61,296 nucleotides of DNA from CAYTGM01 sp964437365 (GTDB lineage Bacteria; Sumerlaeota; Sumerlaeia; SLMS01), in assembly GCA_964437365.1 (NCBI GenBank), contig CAYTGM010000030.1, positions 1-61,296 on the forward strand, written 5' to 3'. Position numbers and translations under genes: made by a program. Numbering within the stretch: position 1 is the stretch's first letter; each line of letters starts with the position of its first letter. The notes beneath the pieces were generated by a model that was not told the DNA's origin, did not search any database, and saw only the letters and a list, made by a program, of their open reading frames with translations. This document shows, piece after piece, positions 25,202 to 34,178 of this stretch.

Positions 25202-25899
25202 TCATGGCAAATTTGACAACGATTGACAAAGCCTTGTGGGAGACCACCTTGGATACGCTCCACGATTTTGAGACCAGGCAGATTGACTCTCCGGAAGTCT
25301 ATGCTTCACGAACCTGTAAGAGTGGCAAGACTGCATTGTCATTTCATGACATATACGTGACCGGTGTCGGCACTCTTCGCAGTACACTGATAAGCGGTAC
25401 CAATGCTTCTATTTTTAATGTCATGATTTTCCCGGACCCTGAGAACGAACAACTCATTTTTGCTTCTGAAATTGTTTGCATGGGACCTCATATTCATGTT
25501 GCCGTGGTTGATATACAACCTGCTGAGCCAGGGTCTACCCTACCAGCAGAGTTAAAAGGCGCACTCGAAGATAAGCATTCTCAGGTTGAAGATCTGCAGT
25601 TCAAAGAAGAATGGCCAGAGTGGTGCAAAGATTACTTCACTGATCGGTGTTTCTTCGGCAAAAGACTCTCATTGGATAACTTATCCGATATCGAGTCACT
25701 CTATGAAAATTATCTTTCTGTCTATTTGTCTCACATGAAGGTGGGAGACGATGCACAGGGTTACACAACTCAAGGAAGCGACCACGTTAGGAAGTACAAA
25801 GATCACCACATTGAGAACTCGCCGGGGCTGATGTACCTCGGTCGACTTTTCGGAGAAGAGTGGACATCAAAGTTTTTACGAGAAGGTATGTACGCTTGA
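25198..25899 (+). CDS. Ferredoxin-dependent bilin reductase (PcyA/Peb family)
   Basis: 233 aa, the usual size. The block SIFNVMIFPDP...LIFASEIVCMGP...VAVVDIQP aligns gap-free with PcyA (ILHCVMFPEP...FGCDIVAGPGG...AIADLSP), and the C-terminus ENSPGLMYLGRLFGEEWTSKFLREGMY has the family FGEEW helix. FDBRs reduce biliverdin IX-alpha with electrons from ferredoxin. Residues aligned with catalytic positions of Synechocystis PcyA differ: His88 is Asn74, Asp105 is Glu91, Glu76 falls on Ser/Thr, Asp220 on Ser208. So phycocyanobilin is not the expected product; Asn at 88 is also seen in other FDBR classes. Last gene of the operon, ATGA overlap with ATPase 2. No heme oxygenase is in the window. Confidence 0.9.
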   Translation: MIMANLTTIDKALWETTLDTLHDFETRQIDSPEVYASRTCKSGKTALSFHDIYVTGVGTLRSTLISGTNASIFNVMIFPDPENEQLIFASEIVCMGPHIHVAVVDIQPAEPGSTLPAELKGALEDKHSQVEDLQFKEEWPEWCKDYFTDRCFFGKRLSLDNLSDIESLYENYLSVYLSHMKVGDDAQGYTTQGSDHVRKYKDHHIENSPGLMYLGRLFGEEWTSKFLREGMYA

Positions 25900-25906
25900 T
25901 TGAGAG

Positions 25907-25938
25907 AAAGGAGAGGATATACAGCGATCCTCTCCTTT
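25907..25938. terminator. Bidirectional terminator between convergent genes
   Basis: Perfect 12-bp stem AAAGGAGAGGAT / ATCCTCTCCTTT with an 8-base loop, 7 bases after the bilin reductase stop and 18 bases from the stop of the opposite deacetylase gene. The stem ends in TTT on both strands, fitting use in both directions. Confidence 0.8.
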
Positions 25939-25955
25939 GATAGCGCCCATCAATC

Positions 25956-28025
25956 TTACTGTTTTACAAACTTCACACCGTCAGCAATGACGAAACTTCC
26001 GCTTGAAGTCCAGCAGGAGAGACGGACCCGTGCCGCATTTCCTGAAGAGAAGTTATAGGTACCAAGTGATACCCAGGTTGCATTGTTTTGTTGCTGATTG
26101 ACTGTTCTGACAGATGAACCACTAGTGTGATAGACGATGTAGGGCGCAGCGGTAGCTCTGTTACCTCCCGTAGTCCAGCGGGCATAGACTTCGTAATCTC
26201 CGGCTTCAGGAAGGTCCACATTCCACGTCGCGGCATCACTAACACTCCCGGTTGCTCTCGCAGAATAATTCGATCCCAGAAATCCAGAAACTGACGTACT
26301 CGGAAACCAGCTTGTCGAGGCACTGAATCCAATGTCAGAGTTATCAACGACGACTTCTACGGGGCTGTTTCCTCCGCCGGCATCGCTGTCAGCAACCCAG
26401 TCGATCCTGACTGAGTCTGCTGATACATACTGACTCGAGCTGGGGATCGCATTACTTAGAAAGACGATGTCCTGCTGCCCTGACTCAAATCGAAACGTCC
26501 CAAGAGAGTTAAATCTCTTCGCTCCGTTGGCGCTTGATTGCTGGTTGACCATCACCGTTTCCAGACCATCGGCGTGGTTGACAGAGAAGGGTGCTTCATC
26601 GCTGCGATAGGTAGAGTTGGAAACTGTGTACCAGACACCAACATCATAGAACCCCTCCTGAGGAATGTTTGCTGACCAGATTGCGGTAGCGGTTGGAGAA
26701 CCATTTCCTCCCTGTGCGACTCTTGCGTAACTCCCAAAAGGATCTCCTGAAGAGCTTGTAATCCAGTTTCCTGAATCGCTGTAACCAGAGTCAGGGTTAT
26801 CAATAATGAGTGGTGTTACGGGCTGCGGTGTTGATGATGTGACAGGCTGAAACTTTACAGCATCAGCATTTATATACGTTCCGGTTGACGCTCCATTGGA
26901 GATTTCCACGTATCCGCCTGTTCCAGAATTAAAGGTATATCGGCCAAGGTAATACCAACCAGCCTTATTGATCCGCTGGTTTACAAGATACGTCGAGGTA
27001 CCGCCACTATGCCTGACACGATAAAATGCATCCGCTGAAGTCACGTTGGGATCAGACTCGCTGGAATGCCAGGAGAAAACATCGTAGAGTCCGGCTGAAA
27101 GATTGGGAGTAAAGCGTGCAGAACCTGTTTCAGAAGAACTTCTGGCGGCTCGCCTGTATGTCTCTCCGTAGTGGCCGTAGTTGTTAGATTTAGATCCTAC
27201 CTGAAACCAGCCACCCGTTTGAGTGAAACCGGAATCCTCATTGTCGATGATCACTGGACCGCCAGAGTCACTTCCGCTATATCCCATAATGGACTTGAAA
27301 TCATTCAGGCGAATACCGATACCAACACCATTTCTTCTTAGCTCAAAATTTGGGGTAGATTGATAGTTCAGTCCTCCGACAGTTGTGACGGCCGCCGTAT
27401 AGCCAGCATTCTGTGCAAGACTGATTGTTGAGCTATTGTAGGCTCCAAATGGATACGCTAAATACTTCACATTCTTTCCAGAAATCTGTGCTTCGATGCT
27501 CGACAGAGACTGGTTAATTTCGCTGGATGGGCTTGATGTTGAAGTCAGATCTACATGATTTACAGTATGTGATTCAACTTTCAGAACACCGCTGGAGTCT
27601 TGTCTTCTCAACTCATCCCAGTCAGCATGGTCTTTAGATGTGAGAACACCAACAAATCCAGTGTGGGCGAAGTTAATACCAGTCTGATCAAGTTCTGCCA
27701 TAATCGGGAAGGCAAAATCATTAACCCCCTCATAGTTGTCATCGAACGTTATGACAACTGCATTGTAAGGGATGCTGCCATTCCCGGATTTCCACTCCAT
27801 GAGCTGATCCATACTGATAACGTTATAGTTCCGTTCAATGAATTCCATCATATCTCTGAAGTTATCTGGATAGACATCGTCATTAGCTGCTGTCTTTCCA
27901 TCGGTGAAGCTCACGTCGTGAAACATGAGGATCCGGGCACTCGAGCCCTGAGCATGAACATTTTCAGGAGTCATCGTGCAAAGTCCGGCAGCACACAATG
28001 CCGCCAGTGACCAATTGCGTCTCAT
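25956..28025 (-). CDS. Secreted polysaccharide deacetylase with three golvesin-type modules
   Basis: 689 aa. Signal peptide about 1-25. NodB/CE4 domain about 30-240 with TFDD (93-96), HTVNH (153-157, metal-binding His pair) and the YPFGAYN motif. Then three repeats of about 130 residues beginning VIDNxDSGFxxxxxW and containing TYLVNQ...AGWYYLGRYTFNSGTGGYVEISN, the golvesin C-terminal / carbohydrate-binding-like fold. It would deacetylate an extracellular glycan while bound to it. Converges with the bilin operon. Confidence 0.92.
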   Translation of the reverse strand: MRRNWSLAALCAAGLCTMTPENVHAQGSSARILMFHDVSFTDGKTAANDDVYPDNFRDMMEFIERNYNVISMDQLMEWKSGNGSIPYNAVVITFDDNYEGVNDFAFPIMAELDQTGINFAHTGFVGVLTSKDHADWDELRRQDSSGVLKVESHTVNHVDLTSTSSPSSEINQSLSSIEAQISGKNVKYLAYPFGAYNSSTISLAQNAGYTAAVTTVGGLNYQSTPNFELRRNGVGIGIRLNDFKSIMGYSGSDSGGPVIIDNEDSGFTQTGGWFQVGSKSNNYGHYGETYRRAARSSSETGSARFTPNLSAGLYDVFSWHSSESDPNVTSADAFYRVRHSGGTSTYLVNQRINKAGWYYLGRYTFNSGTGGYVEISNGASTGTYINADAVKFQPVTSSTPQPVTPLIIDNPDSGYSDSGNWITSSSGDPFGSYARVAQGGNGSPTATAIWSANIPQEGFYDVGVWYTVSNSTYRSDEAPFSVNHADGLETVMVNQQSSANGAKRFNSLGTFRFESGQQDIVFLSNAIPSSSQYVSADSVRIDWVADSDAGGGNSPVEVVVDNSDIGFSASTSWFPSTSVSGFLGSNYSARATGSVSDAATWNVDLPEAGDYEVYARWTTGGNRATAAPYIVYHTSGSSVRTVNQQQNNATWVSLGTYNFSSGNAARVRLSCWTSSGSFVIADGVKFVKQ

Positions 28026-28256
28026 AGTCTCTTCCTCTTCTTGATTGTAGGATAATTCTGAGGAAGCTTGAGAACAAATCCTTAGCAGATGTCAAACGAC
28101 TTTATTCGTCATTATTGTCACAATGAACGAGCAGATGAGAGAAGACCTTGAAACACTAAGGTTTTCTTATTTATCAGAGAATCACTGATTTTTGTGTGTC
28201 TATAAGGCCCGACAACCGAGGTTGTAGACTTCCGTTTTCTTGTAACCGTTTGCGTG

Positions 28257-30743
28257 CTAGTAAATAATCAGCCCTTCCTGCTCAGGCGCAGTAATTGTCA
28301 CTTTTGGACTAATGAGATAGCCGATGTTATTATTTTCCTCATATTCCCCGACATCCCCCCAGAAATCATTCTCCTCAGTAAATCTGTCTATAATCCAACC
28401 AAGGAAATAACTACCTTCATCCATGTTGGGCACCGGAAGTTCGGATCGAATTATCTCATTTCCACTCCCAGGTACTGCTTGAACCTGTACCGTGCCTAGA
28501 AAGGAATCAGAGATGGAGATGGTCTCATTTGTAGACAGGAAGTAATGTATCTTAAAGGGCCCGGAAGTACGATCTCCATTATTTTTAACAGCCATTTCAA
28601 AATAGAGATTTCGGCCCATCTCAACGGAGGTCGGTTCAACTGTCCCTGTTGTTGTTCCTCCGCCAGACTCAGAAGTGTTGAAAGTTGTCAAATCTGGACT
28701 CAAGGCGCGAACGATTGCCATTGTAATATCGGGCATATAGACACGATTGATATCTTCATCCCCATCTTCACCGGCAGGCGGGTTAGGGTCTGATACATTA
28801 TTCTGTGTAGCGATGGTGAGGGCGATAACCTGATCCCCAAACTCAAGAAAACCAACATTTATCCTCGGGTTACTGGCACCACCTTTGGAACCACCTTTTG
28901 CATAGACCGTGATTTCATTCCAGGAATCCCCAAAGGAATTATCAAGAGGTGTACCCAGCACTGAACCTGGTGCGCCAACTCTCATCACATCGAGAGCGTC
29001 TTGTGTGTGCTGACTATCGAGGAACTCTTCATTCCAAAACTTGTCAAGCAGGTTGACGAAAGCGCGTGGAGTCGCAGAGTTCAGGTTTGTCCGATAGTAT
29101 CGTTCGTAGCCTTCGGTATAGTTGATACTGGGGAAAGATCCACCTCGAGCCTGTGCCAGATCATGGACACCATCATTATCTCTGTCTGTACAAGTGTCGA
29201 CTCCAGAACCAAAGCGAAACAATTGCTCAAGAAGATGGGTATCTGTACCGAATACAGAAGGATCGGAAGGTGCATTCATCACCTGGCCCTGCCACATGAT
29301 TAATCGGTCAAGCCTTCTAATGCTTGTGACTGGTCCGAAGCCTCGGTTCACGCCGTCAATACTCGCCATCCACTCATTCAAATCCGGATTAGCCACTTCA
29401 GAGAGCCCCCAGACGTCATTGTCCAGCAGCATCCCCGTAGCAGCATTATCGCTGACCTCCATCATTCCTCTGTCTATACGATCAACGGTAATATCCTGAC
29501 CCATATCAGAGGTTCTAAATCCCGTGCAGCCATTGGACCCGCAAAGACAGGGAGACATACCTGGAAGCGGACGCTGGTCAACAAACCATGGATCCAGACT
29601 TGTCGTTCCATTACTGTATGCAACGGTATCTGTTAAATCCACGTTCCCTGCCTGAATTTCCTGGTAAAGTTTAATATGCATCGCAACCTTGGCACAACTT
29701 GCCAGATAAAACATGGTATCTTCCCGATAGCCAAGGGACTCTCCAGTCGTCAGATTTCTCGCATAAAATCCAAGCTGCCCACTCACGTCGGTCGTGACGT
29801 TTTCGAAACTGTTGACAAGTGAAGCGAGAGATCCTGTCAGAGCTTTTCTATTTGAATCGCCAGGCATTGCAGAGACTTCGAGCAAGGGACCAAAGTTGTC
29901 GCCCCACACACCTGCGCGAAGTGCACCGCCCGAAGAATCCCACATCTCGATATCAACAAGCCGTGTATTGGAGTCTGCGATGGAATTATGAAGGTCAACC
30001 AGGCCGGAACTGGAATAACCTCGGTGAAGTGCCCACTCATCCCCGGGCTGCATGGCAACAATCAGAGCATAGCGTATTTCAGAATGAGTTTCGCTGTAGT
30101 ATCTTTCAAAGTCTATGACTCTGCCTTCAAGAGGCCTGAGAAGCTGACTGACATCGGCGCTTTCAAGTCCATAATAGAGAGCTGTTATGGGTTGGTTTGG
30201 ATCGTTCGCCCACAATCCTGCATAGTAAGTTGTCCCACCAACGCTGTAAGCTTCGAAATCGACGATCTGTCTGCCATTTGCCTGATAGGTTCCCAGTCGC
30301 GTTTGAAACTGCGAGTCTGTATTTGTCGTATGTATAGCATACGCGTAATTGTCACCATCTTCATAGAATATACCTGAGTACCTTTTGTTTCCATCGAAGT
30401 AGTCTACTTCAATATCCAGGAATCTTCCGTTCTTGCTTCCCATTGACGAGAGCCAGGAACTCCATGCGCTGGAGTCCTCCTGAATAAGATAGTGAAAAGT
30501 AACACCTGAGGGTTTCGGAGCGAAGACAGCACAGTATCGGGTATTTCCGGAGATTTTTTCGATCTCAATGTCATGCAATCGACGGTTCTGTGACGCCTCA
30601 GATGATACGAGCGAGTCAAACTGGCTTCGAGTCCGGTTTGTATAATAGCTGATGTCGGATTGAGCATGAGCTAAGTCTGGCTTGAAGAGGAAGATGATAA
30701 CTGCAAATATTGGGATAGAGAGAATCGATTGATAAAGATTCAT
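28257..30743 (-). CDS. Secreted polyglycine-hydrolase-like protein (serine beta-lactamase fold)
   Basis: 828 aa. Signal peptide about 1-27. Residues 40-290 are five to six repeats of about 47 residues with the core RLxDIExxxxxGxxRYxAxF, as in the N-terminal domain of fungal polyglycine hydrolases. Residues about 310-690 form a serine beta-lactamase-like domain: SCAK (Ser349, Lys352), SDN (431-433) and a KGG box (YAKGGSKGG). A CARDB-like domain ends the protein, and the tail is GLIIY. Reads as a secreted protease or esterase of class-A fold and not an antibiotic-resistance enzyme. Confidence 0.88.
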   Translation of the reverse strand: MNLYQSILSIPIFAVIIFLFKPDLAHAQSDISYYTNRTRSQFDSLVSSEASQNRRLHDIEIEKISGNTRYCAVFAPKPSGVTFHYLIQEDSSAWSSWLSSMGSKNGRFLDIEVDYFDGNKRYSGIFYEDGDNYAYAIHTTNTDSQFQTRLGTYQANGRQIVDFEAYSVGGTTYYAGLWANDPNQPITALYYGLESADVSQLLRPLEGRVIDFERYYSETHSEIRYALIVAMQPGDEWALHRGYSSSGLVDLHNSIADSNTRLVDIEMWDSSGGALRAGVWGDNFGPLLEVSAMPGDSNRKALTGSLASLVNSFENVTTDVSGQLGFYARNLTTGESLGYREDTMFYLASCAKVAMHIKLYQEIQAGNVDLTDTVAYSNGTTSLDPWFVDQRPLPGMSPCLCGSNGCTGFRTSDMGQDITVDRIDRGMMEVSDNAATGMLLDNDVWGLSEVANPDLNEWMASIDGVNRGFGPVTSIRRLDRLIMWQGQVMNAPSDPSVFGTDTHLLEQLFRFGSGVDTCTDRDNDGVHDLAQARGGSFPSINYTEGYERYYRTNLNSATPRAFVNLLDKFWNEEFLDSQHTQDALDVMRVGAPGSVLGTPLDNSFGDSWNEITVYAKGGSKGGASNPRINVGFLEFGDQVIALTIATQNNVSDPNPPAGEDGDEDINRVYMPDITMAIVRALSPDLTTFNTSESGGGTTTGTVEPTSVEMGRNLYFEMAVKNNGDRTSGPFKIHYFLSTNETISISDSFLGTVQVQAVPGSGNEIIRSELPVPNMDEGSYFLGWIIDRFTEENDFWGDVGEYEENNNIGYLISPKVTITAPEQEGLIIY

Positions 30744-30860
30744 TTAGTAATTCCTTGAAAGTATCAAGGACAATGTAGGACTCTCAGAATCCTTTGTGCA
30801 AGCTGAGTTTCAACGAGTAGACTCCACCTGAGAGAAGAGATATACGCCTTATCAGTCAGC

Positions 30861-31475
30861 TCAGCAAATTGAGACCCTTTTATAGGGGTCATGCCCGTAG
30901 TATTTAGGTCTTCGATCGATACGCACATGGAGCCACGCCACTCCCCCGCCCGCTGTACTCAGCCATACTGGGTCGTGCGAAATAGACCGCTTCACTTCGA
31001 CAGCAACAAGGTTCCAGAATGCGTCTAACTGCTCATCCCTTGCGCCACGTATGAATGAGGCGAGATGTCCATATATATCTTCCTGAGACTTCTCACAAGG
31101 AACAATCAGGTTTGCATCCCCACTCAGGTTCTTAAAGGAGACAGCCATTGAGTCGCTTGCTGTGTCTGAAAGTTTATTGGCGAATGATTTACGGTCTGTC
31201 TGCCTTCGAACAAAGTTTGGTGCATCCAGGAGAACGAATTCAAAAAGTCTGTCGGAGTTTAAAAGAGTAACCCCAGGGGTCTCCCAGCGGAAGCCTTGAA
31301 AGTGAGAGTCGGCGAGTAGCTTGTTGAAGAAGGCACGAAATTCACCAGAGTAATACAGCTCATCAATCGCTTGCATATATTTGAGTTCAACCCCACTCCT
31401 GTACAGGCGATAGAGGTGTCGCCGCTCATCCAGTTCTTCCTTTTGTACTTCGAAAAGTGAGCTCATGATATACAT
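30861..31475 (-). CDS. DUF6940-like protein
   Basis: 204 aa from 31475; a second ATG at 31466 is equally possible since neither has a clear ribosome binding site. The C-terminal block DAFWNLVAVEVKR...PVWLSTAGGGVAWLHVRIDRRPKYYGHDPYK is what I recall for DUF6940, a family of unknown function. No signal peptide. Stands alone between a secreted hydrolase and a divergent TPR gene. Confidence 0.8.
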   Translation of the reverse strand: MYIMSSLFEVQKEELDERRHLYRLYRSGVELKYMQAIDELYYSGEFRAFFNKLLADSHFQGFRWETPGVTLLNSDRLFEFVLLDAPNFVRRQTDRKSFANKLSDTASDSMAVSFKNLSGDANLIVPCEKSQEDIYGHLASFIRGARDEQLDAFWNLVAVEVKRSISHDPVWLSTAGGGVAWLHVRIDRRPKYYGHDPYKRVSIC

Positions 31476-31668
31476 TATACCAAATACAGTTTCAATTTAT
31501 CGCTCATAAACCTAATGTGATTTGTTCTTTCAAGGCAAGTGCAAAGATTCCAAGCTTGACTTATCAGAAAACTCTATTTCTGAAATAACAAAGGAAGTAT
31601 AAATTTTCTGGTAGACTTCGGCAACCAGCTCTGATCTTGTCCACCCTTAATTAGATCACTATTTAAAC

Positions 31669-34167
31669 GTGAGAATTCTTATGCCTTCAACCGTCAATGG
31701 CGTGGGGACTACCTACCGCAATGAATCCAATGTTGTTCACCGACCTGGAAACTGTCAAAAGTGCGGTAAATATGACAACCTCGCTTCCTATGATACCGAA
31801 CTCTGGTTTGTGATCCTGTTTATCCCGATCTATCGTATTAAGCGCGTTCATATCATCAACTACTGTCCGAGTTGTACCGTTCACTCGGCCATTGATAAAG
31901 AGGATTGGGATAAGATGAGGACGGAAGGGATCGCAACTCTCCTGAAGAAGTATCGTGAGAACCCGAGGGATGGCAGGGCTGCCGTAGAACTCCTTCAGGC
32001 GGCCGACTTCTACCAGGATGATGAGACGTACAATAAAGTCTCACAGGAAGTCCAGGAAACCTTAAGTGAAAACGTCGACGTGATGCTCTACCTGGCTTCC
32101 CTTCATCTGGAGAAGAACGAGATTGCAGATGCGATGAAGCTCTACGACCGCGTTCTCGAGATTGATTCGTATAACTTTGAGGCCCATCGCATTAAACTCC
32201 TCATTGCAGTTGATGAAGCTGATATTAATACGGCAGAAAATCATGCAAAAGTACTAATCGATCAGGGTGCTGTACAATACGTTCACGCTCTCATTCCCCT
32301 GGTTCATCTATACCAGACTCAGGGCAAGCACGAGAAGGCTCTTGAACTTCTCGAGGACATTGAGTCGCTGGAGCCTGGCTATCAGAATGAGAAAGACTTT
32401 ATAAACCTTAAAGAGGTCTCTCAAGCGAACCAGGGTTCCGGTAAGTCGGTCAAAGCTAAGAAGTTCGAATATGGCAGGGCTGAGAAAGAGAGAAAGCGAC
32501 GCAATGCTATTCTTGCAGGAGTGGTGATTGTTGCAGGTATTGCTTCTATCTACCTCGCCTATTGTTTCATTCTTGGATCGCAGAAAAGACTCTGGCTCAT
32601 GAATGGCACCGACTATGACTATACAATCCTTCTGGATGGAAAACCTGTAGAATTGGTTTCAGGCGAGGTCCTCCCTGTAAAGGCAGGCTTGGGGTCGCAT
32701 CTTATTGAACCAGTTGAGAATTCTATACCAGAACCCATTGAATTGGAGATGGAAGAAAACTTCTTTACTCGCCCTTTCTCCAAGAGAGAGTTTTTCAGCA
32801 ACCCCGATCAGATTGGCACCTTACTTCTGGTGAGAGTCTTCTATGCTCCGGGCAACTCGGCGCCTGAGCCACAGGTGCAAAGTTACCCGGCTCCCTCGTT
32901 TCAATTGCTGAACCAGGTTCATTTCCCTTTCGAAGATACCCCGGAAACAATTTCGACCAGCAGAAGGAGCGGAGTTGAGTCTCGATCCACGACGACTTTT
33001 CTGCCTTTCAGGACAGCTATTCGAGCAGCAGGTGAATACCTCACAAAAGAACAGAAGGCAAACCTGTTTCGCCTCTGGGCTGCTAAGGAAACTGATACGG
33101 AAGTGATTGCAGATCTGCTTGAAATTTCACTGCCAGCACCTCAGATTGTTGAGTATACTTCTTCGTATATGGAAGAACATGGATTAGACATTTCACTTCT
33201 CAAAGCTCAGAATATGGCTCTCGCAGAAGAGGACCGACTCGAAGAGGCAGAGGATCTGACGATGGAGTTTATAGGCCGCTACCCCGACGATGACTATCTC
33301 GCCACGTGTGAACTTGACTTTATCCAAAGTGAATCAGAATACGAACAGCGAGTCCGAGAACTACGATCCAAATTCCCGGATTCCATCTTTATCAATAATA
33401 TATATGCTGCATTGCTCATCAAGTCTGGGGATCTTGACAAAGGTATCGAAATATACAATACAAGTGACGAGGCAATGGAGTTTGGACAATGGGAATTCTA
33501 TGAAGCTCTCATTATGAGTAAGGAATATTCACGACTCATAGAGTTTTTCAGTCCCTATCCAGATATCGACTATTACGACCTTGTTGCGCTGAGCCATATG
33601 ATGAGCGGTGAAGAAGGCTCTACTTTGCTTGATGTCGAAACGCTTAACAACTTTGTCGGAGGAAACGATAGTCTAAAGAAATTCGTTGTCGGAAGCGCAA
33701 ACCTTGAGCAAGGGGATGAAGAGAATGCACTGACCCTTCTGGAGGAATCATATATGTCTATGCCAGAAGCTTACATTATTCGTTCAGAGCTGGGGCAAGC
33801 TTCGGAGAGTGCACGCCATTTGCAGGAAGTTTTTGGTCACAGCCTGCGAGACATACTCATTCATGTTGCGGCCCTCGAAGCAGGTAACAACGTGATTGCA
33901 GACTCGTGGAAGGACGATGCGACAAAGGCTCTCAGACAGTGCCTCGATGGAGCAACGGTACTGGAGTCTATGATCACTGAAGAAGCACCTCTGGATCTGG
34001 AAGTTATGAAGGATCTTCGACTGAGTCGGAATTACAAGCCACTTGCACTCCTATGGCTCAGTTGTGTTTACCCTGAACAGAAGGAAGAAATTCACGCAGC
34101 CATTGACCTCGACTCCATCCCGTCTATTAGTACTCGGAGAGCTGTAGAAACTCTGATGAAAAAATAG
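31669..34167 (+). CDS. Zinc-ribbon and TPR membrane protein
   Basis: 832 aa from GTG at 31669 or 828 aa from ATG at 31681. N-terminal zinc ribbon: CQKCG (about 28-31) and CPSC (about 66-69) around a short hydrophobic stretch. TPR-like repeats at about 95-260, one membrane span at about 285-305, then a long region (about 310-830) with more helical repeats that should be on the other side of the membrane. Stop is 11 bases before the M48 protease gene, so the two are co-transcribed. It may present substrates to the protease or act in envelope quality control (inference). Confidence 0.88.
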   Translation: MRILMPSTVNGVGTTYRNESNVVHRPGNCQKCGKYDNLASYDTELWFVILFIPIYRIKRVHIINYCPSCTVHSAIDKEDWDKMRTEGIATLLKKYRENPRDGRAAVELLQAADFYQDDETYNKVSQEVQETLSENVDVMLYLASLHLEKNEIADAMKLYDRVLEIDSYNFEAHRIKLLIAVDEADINTAENHAKVLIDQGAVQYVHALIPLVHLYQTQGKHEKALELLEDIESLEPGYQNEKDFINLKEVSQANQGSGKSVKAKKFEYGRAEKERKRRNAILAGVVIVAGIASIYLAYCFILGSQKRLWLMNGTDYDYTILLDGKPVELVSGEVLPVKAGLGSHLIEPVENSIPEPIELEMEENFFTRPFSKREFFSNPDQIGTLLLVRVFYAPGNSAPEPQVQSYPAPSFQLLNQVHFPFEDTPETISTSRRSGVESRSTTTFLPFRTAIRAAGEYLTKEQKANLFRLWAAKETDTEVIADLLEISLPAPQIVEYTSSYMEEHGLDISLLKAQNMALAEEDRLEEAEDLTMEFIGRYPDDDYLATCELDFIQSESEYEQRVRELRSKFPDSIFINNIYAALLIKSGDLDKGIEIYNTSDEAMEFGQWEFYEALIMSKEYSRLIEFFSPYPDIDYYDLVALSHMMSGEEGSTLLDVETLNNFVGGNDSLKKFVVGSANLEQGDEENALTLLEESYMSMPEAYIIRSELGQASESARHLQEVFGHSLRDILIHVAALEAGNNVIADSWKDDATKALRQCLDGATVLESMITEEAPLDLEVMKDLRLSRNYKPLALLWLSCVYPEQKEEIHAAIDLDSIPSISTRRAVETLMKK

Positions 34168-34178
34168 GGATCGCAGGC

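Noticed and set aside
19690..25899. Bacteriochlorophyll or photosynthesis cluster suggested by V4R domains
   Set aside because: No chelatase, reductase subunit or reaction-centre gene is present; the globin and bilin reductase explain the V4R pair better.
19162..28256. Heme oxygenase that would complete the bilin pathway
   Set aside because: Looked for among all reading frames around the cluster; none resembles HO-1 or IsdG types, so it must be elsewhere if the pathway is complete.
28257..30743. Antibiotic-resistance beta-lactamase
   Set aside because: The long repeat domain in front and the CARDB-like end point to a different secreted hydrolase.
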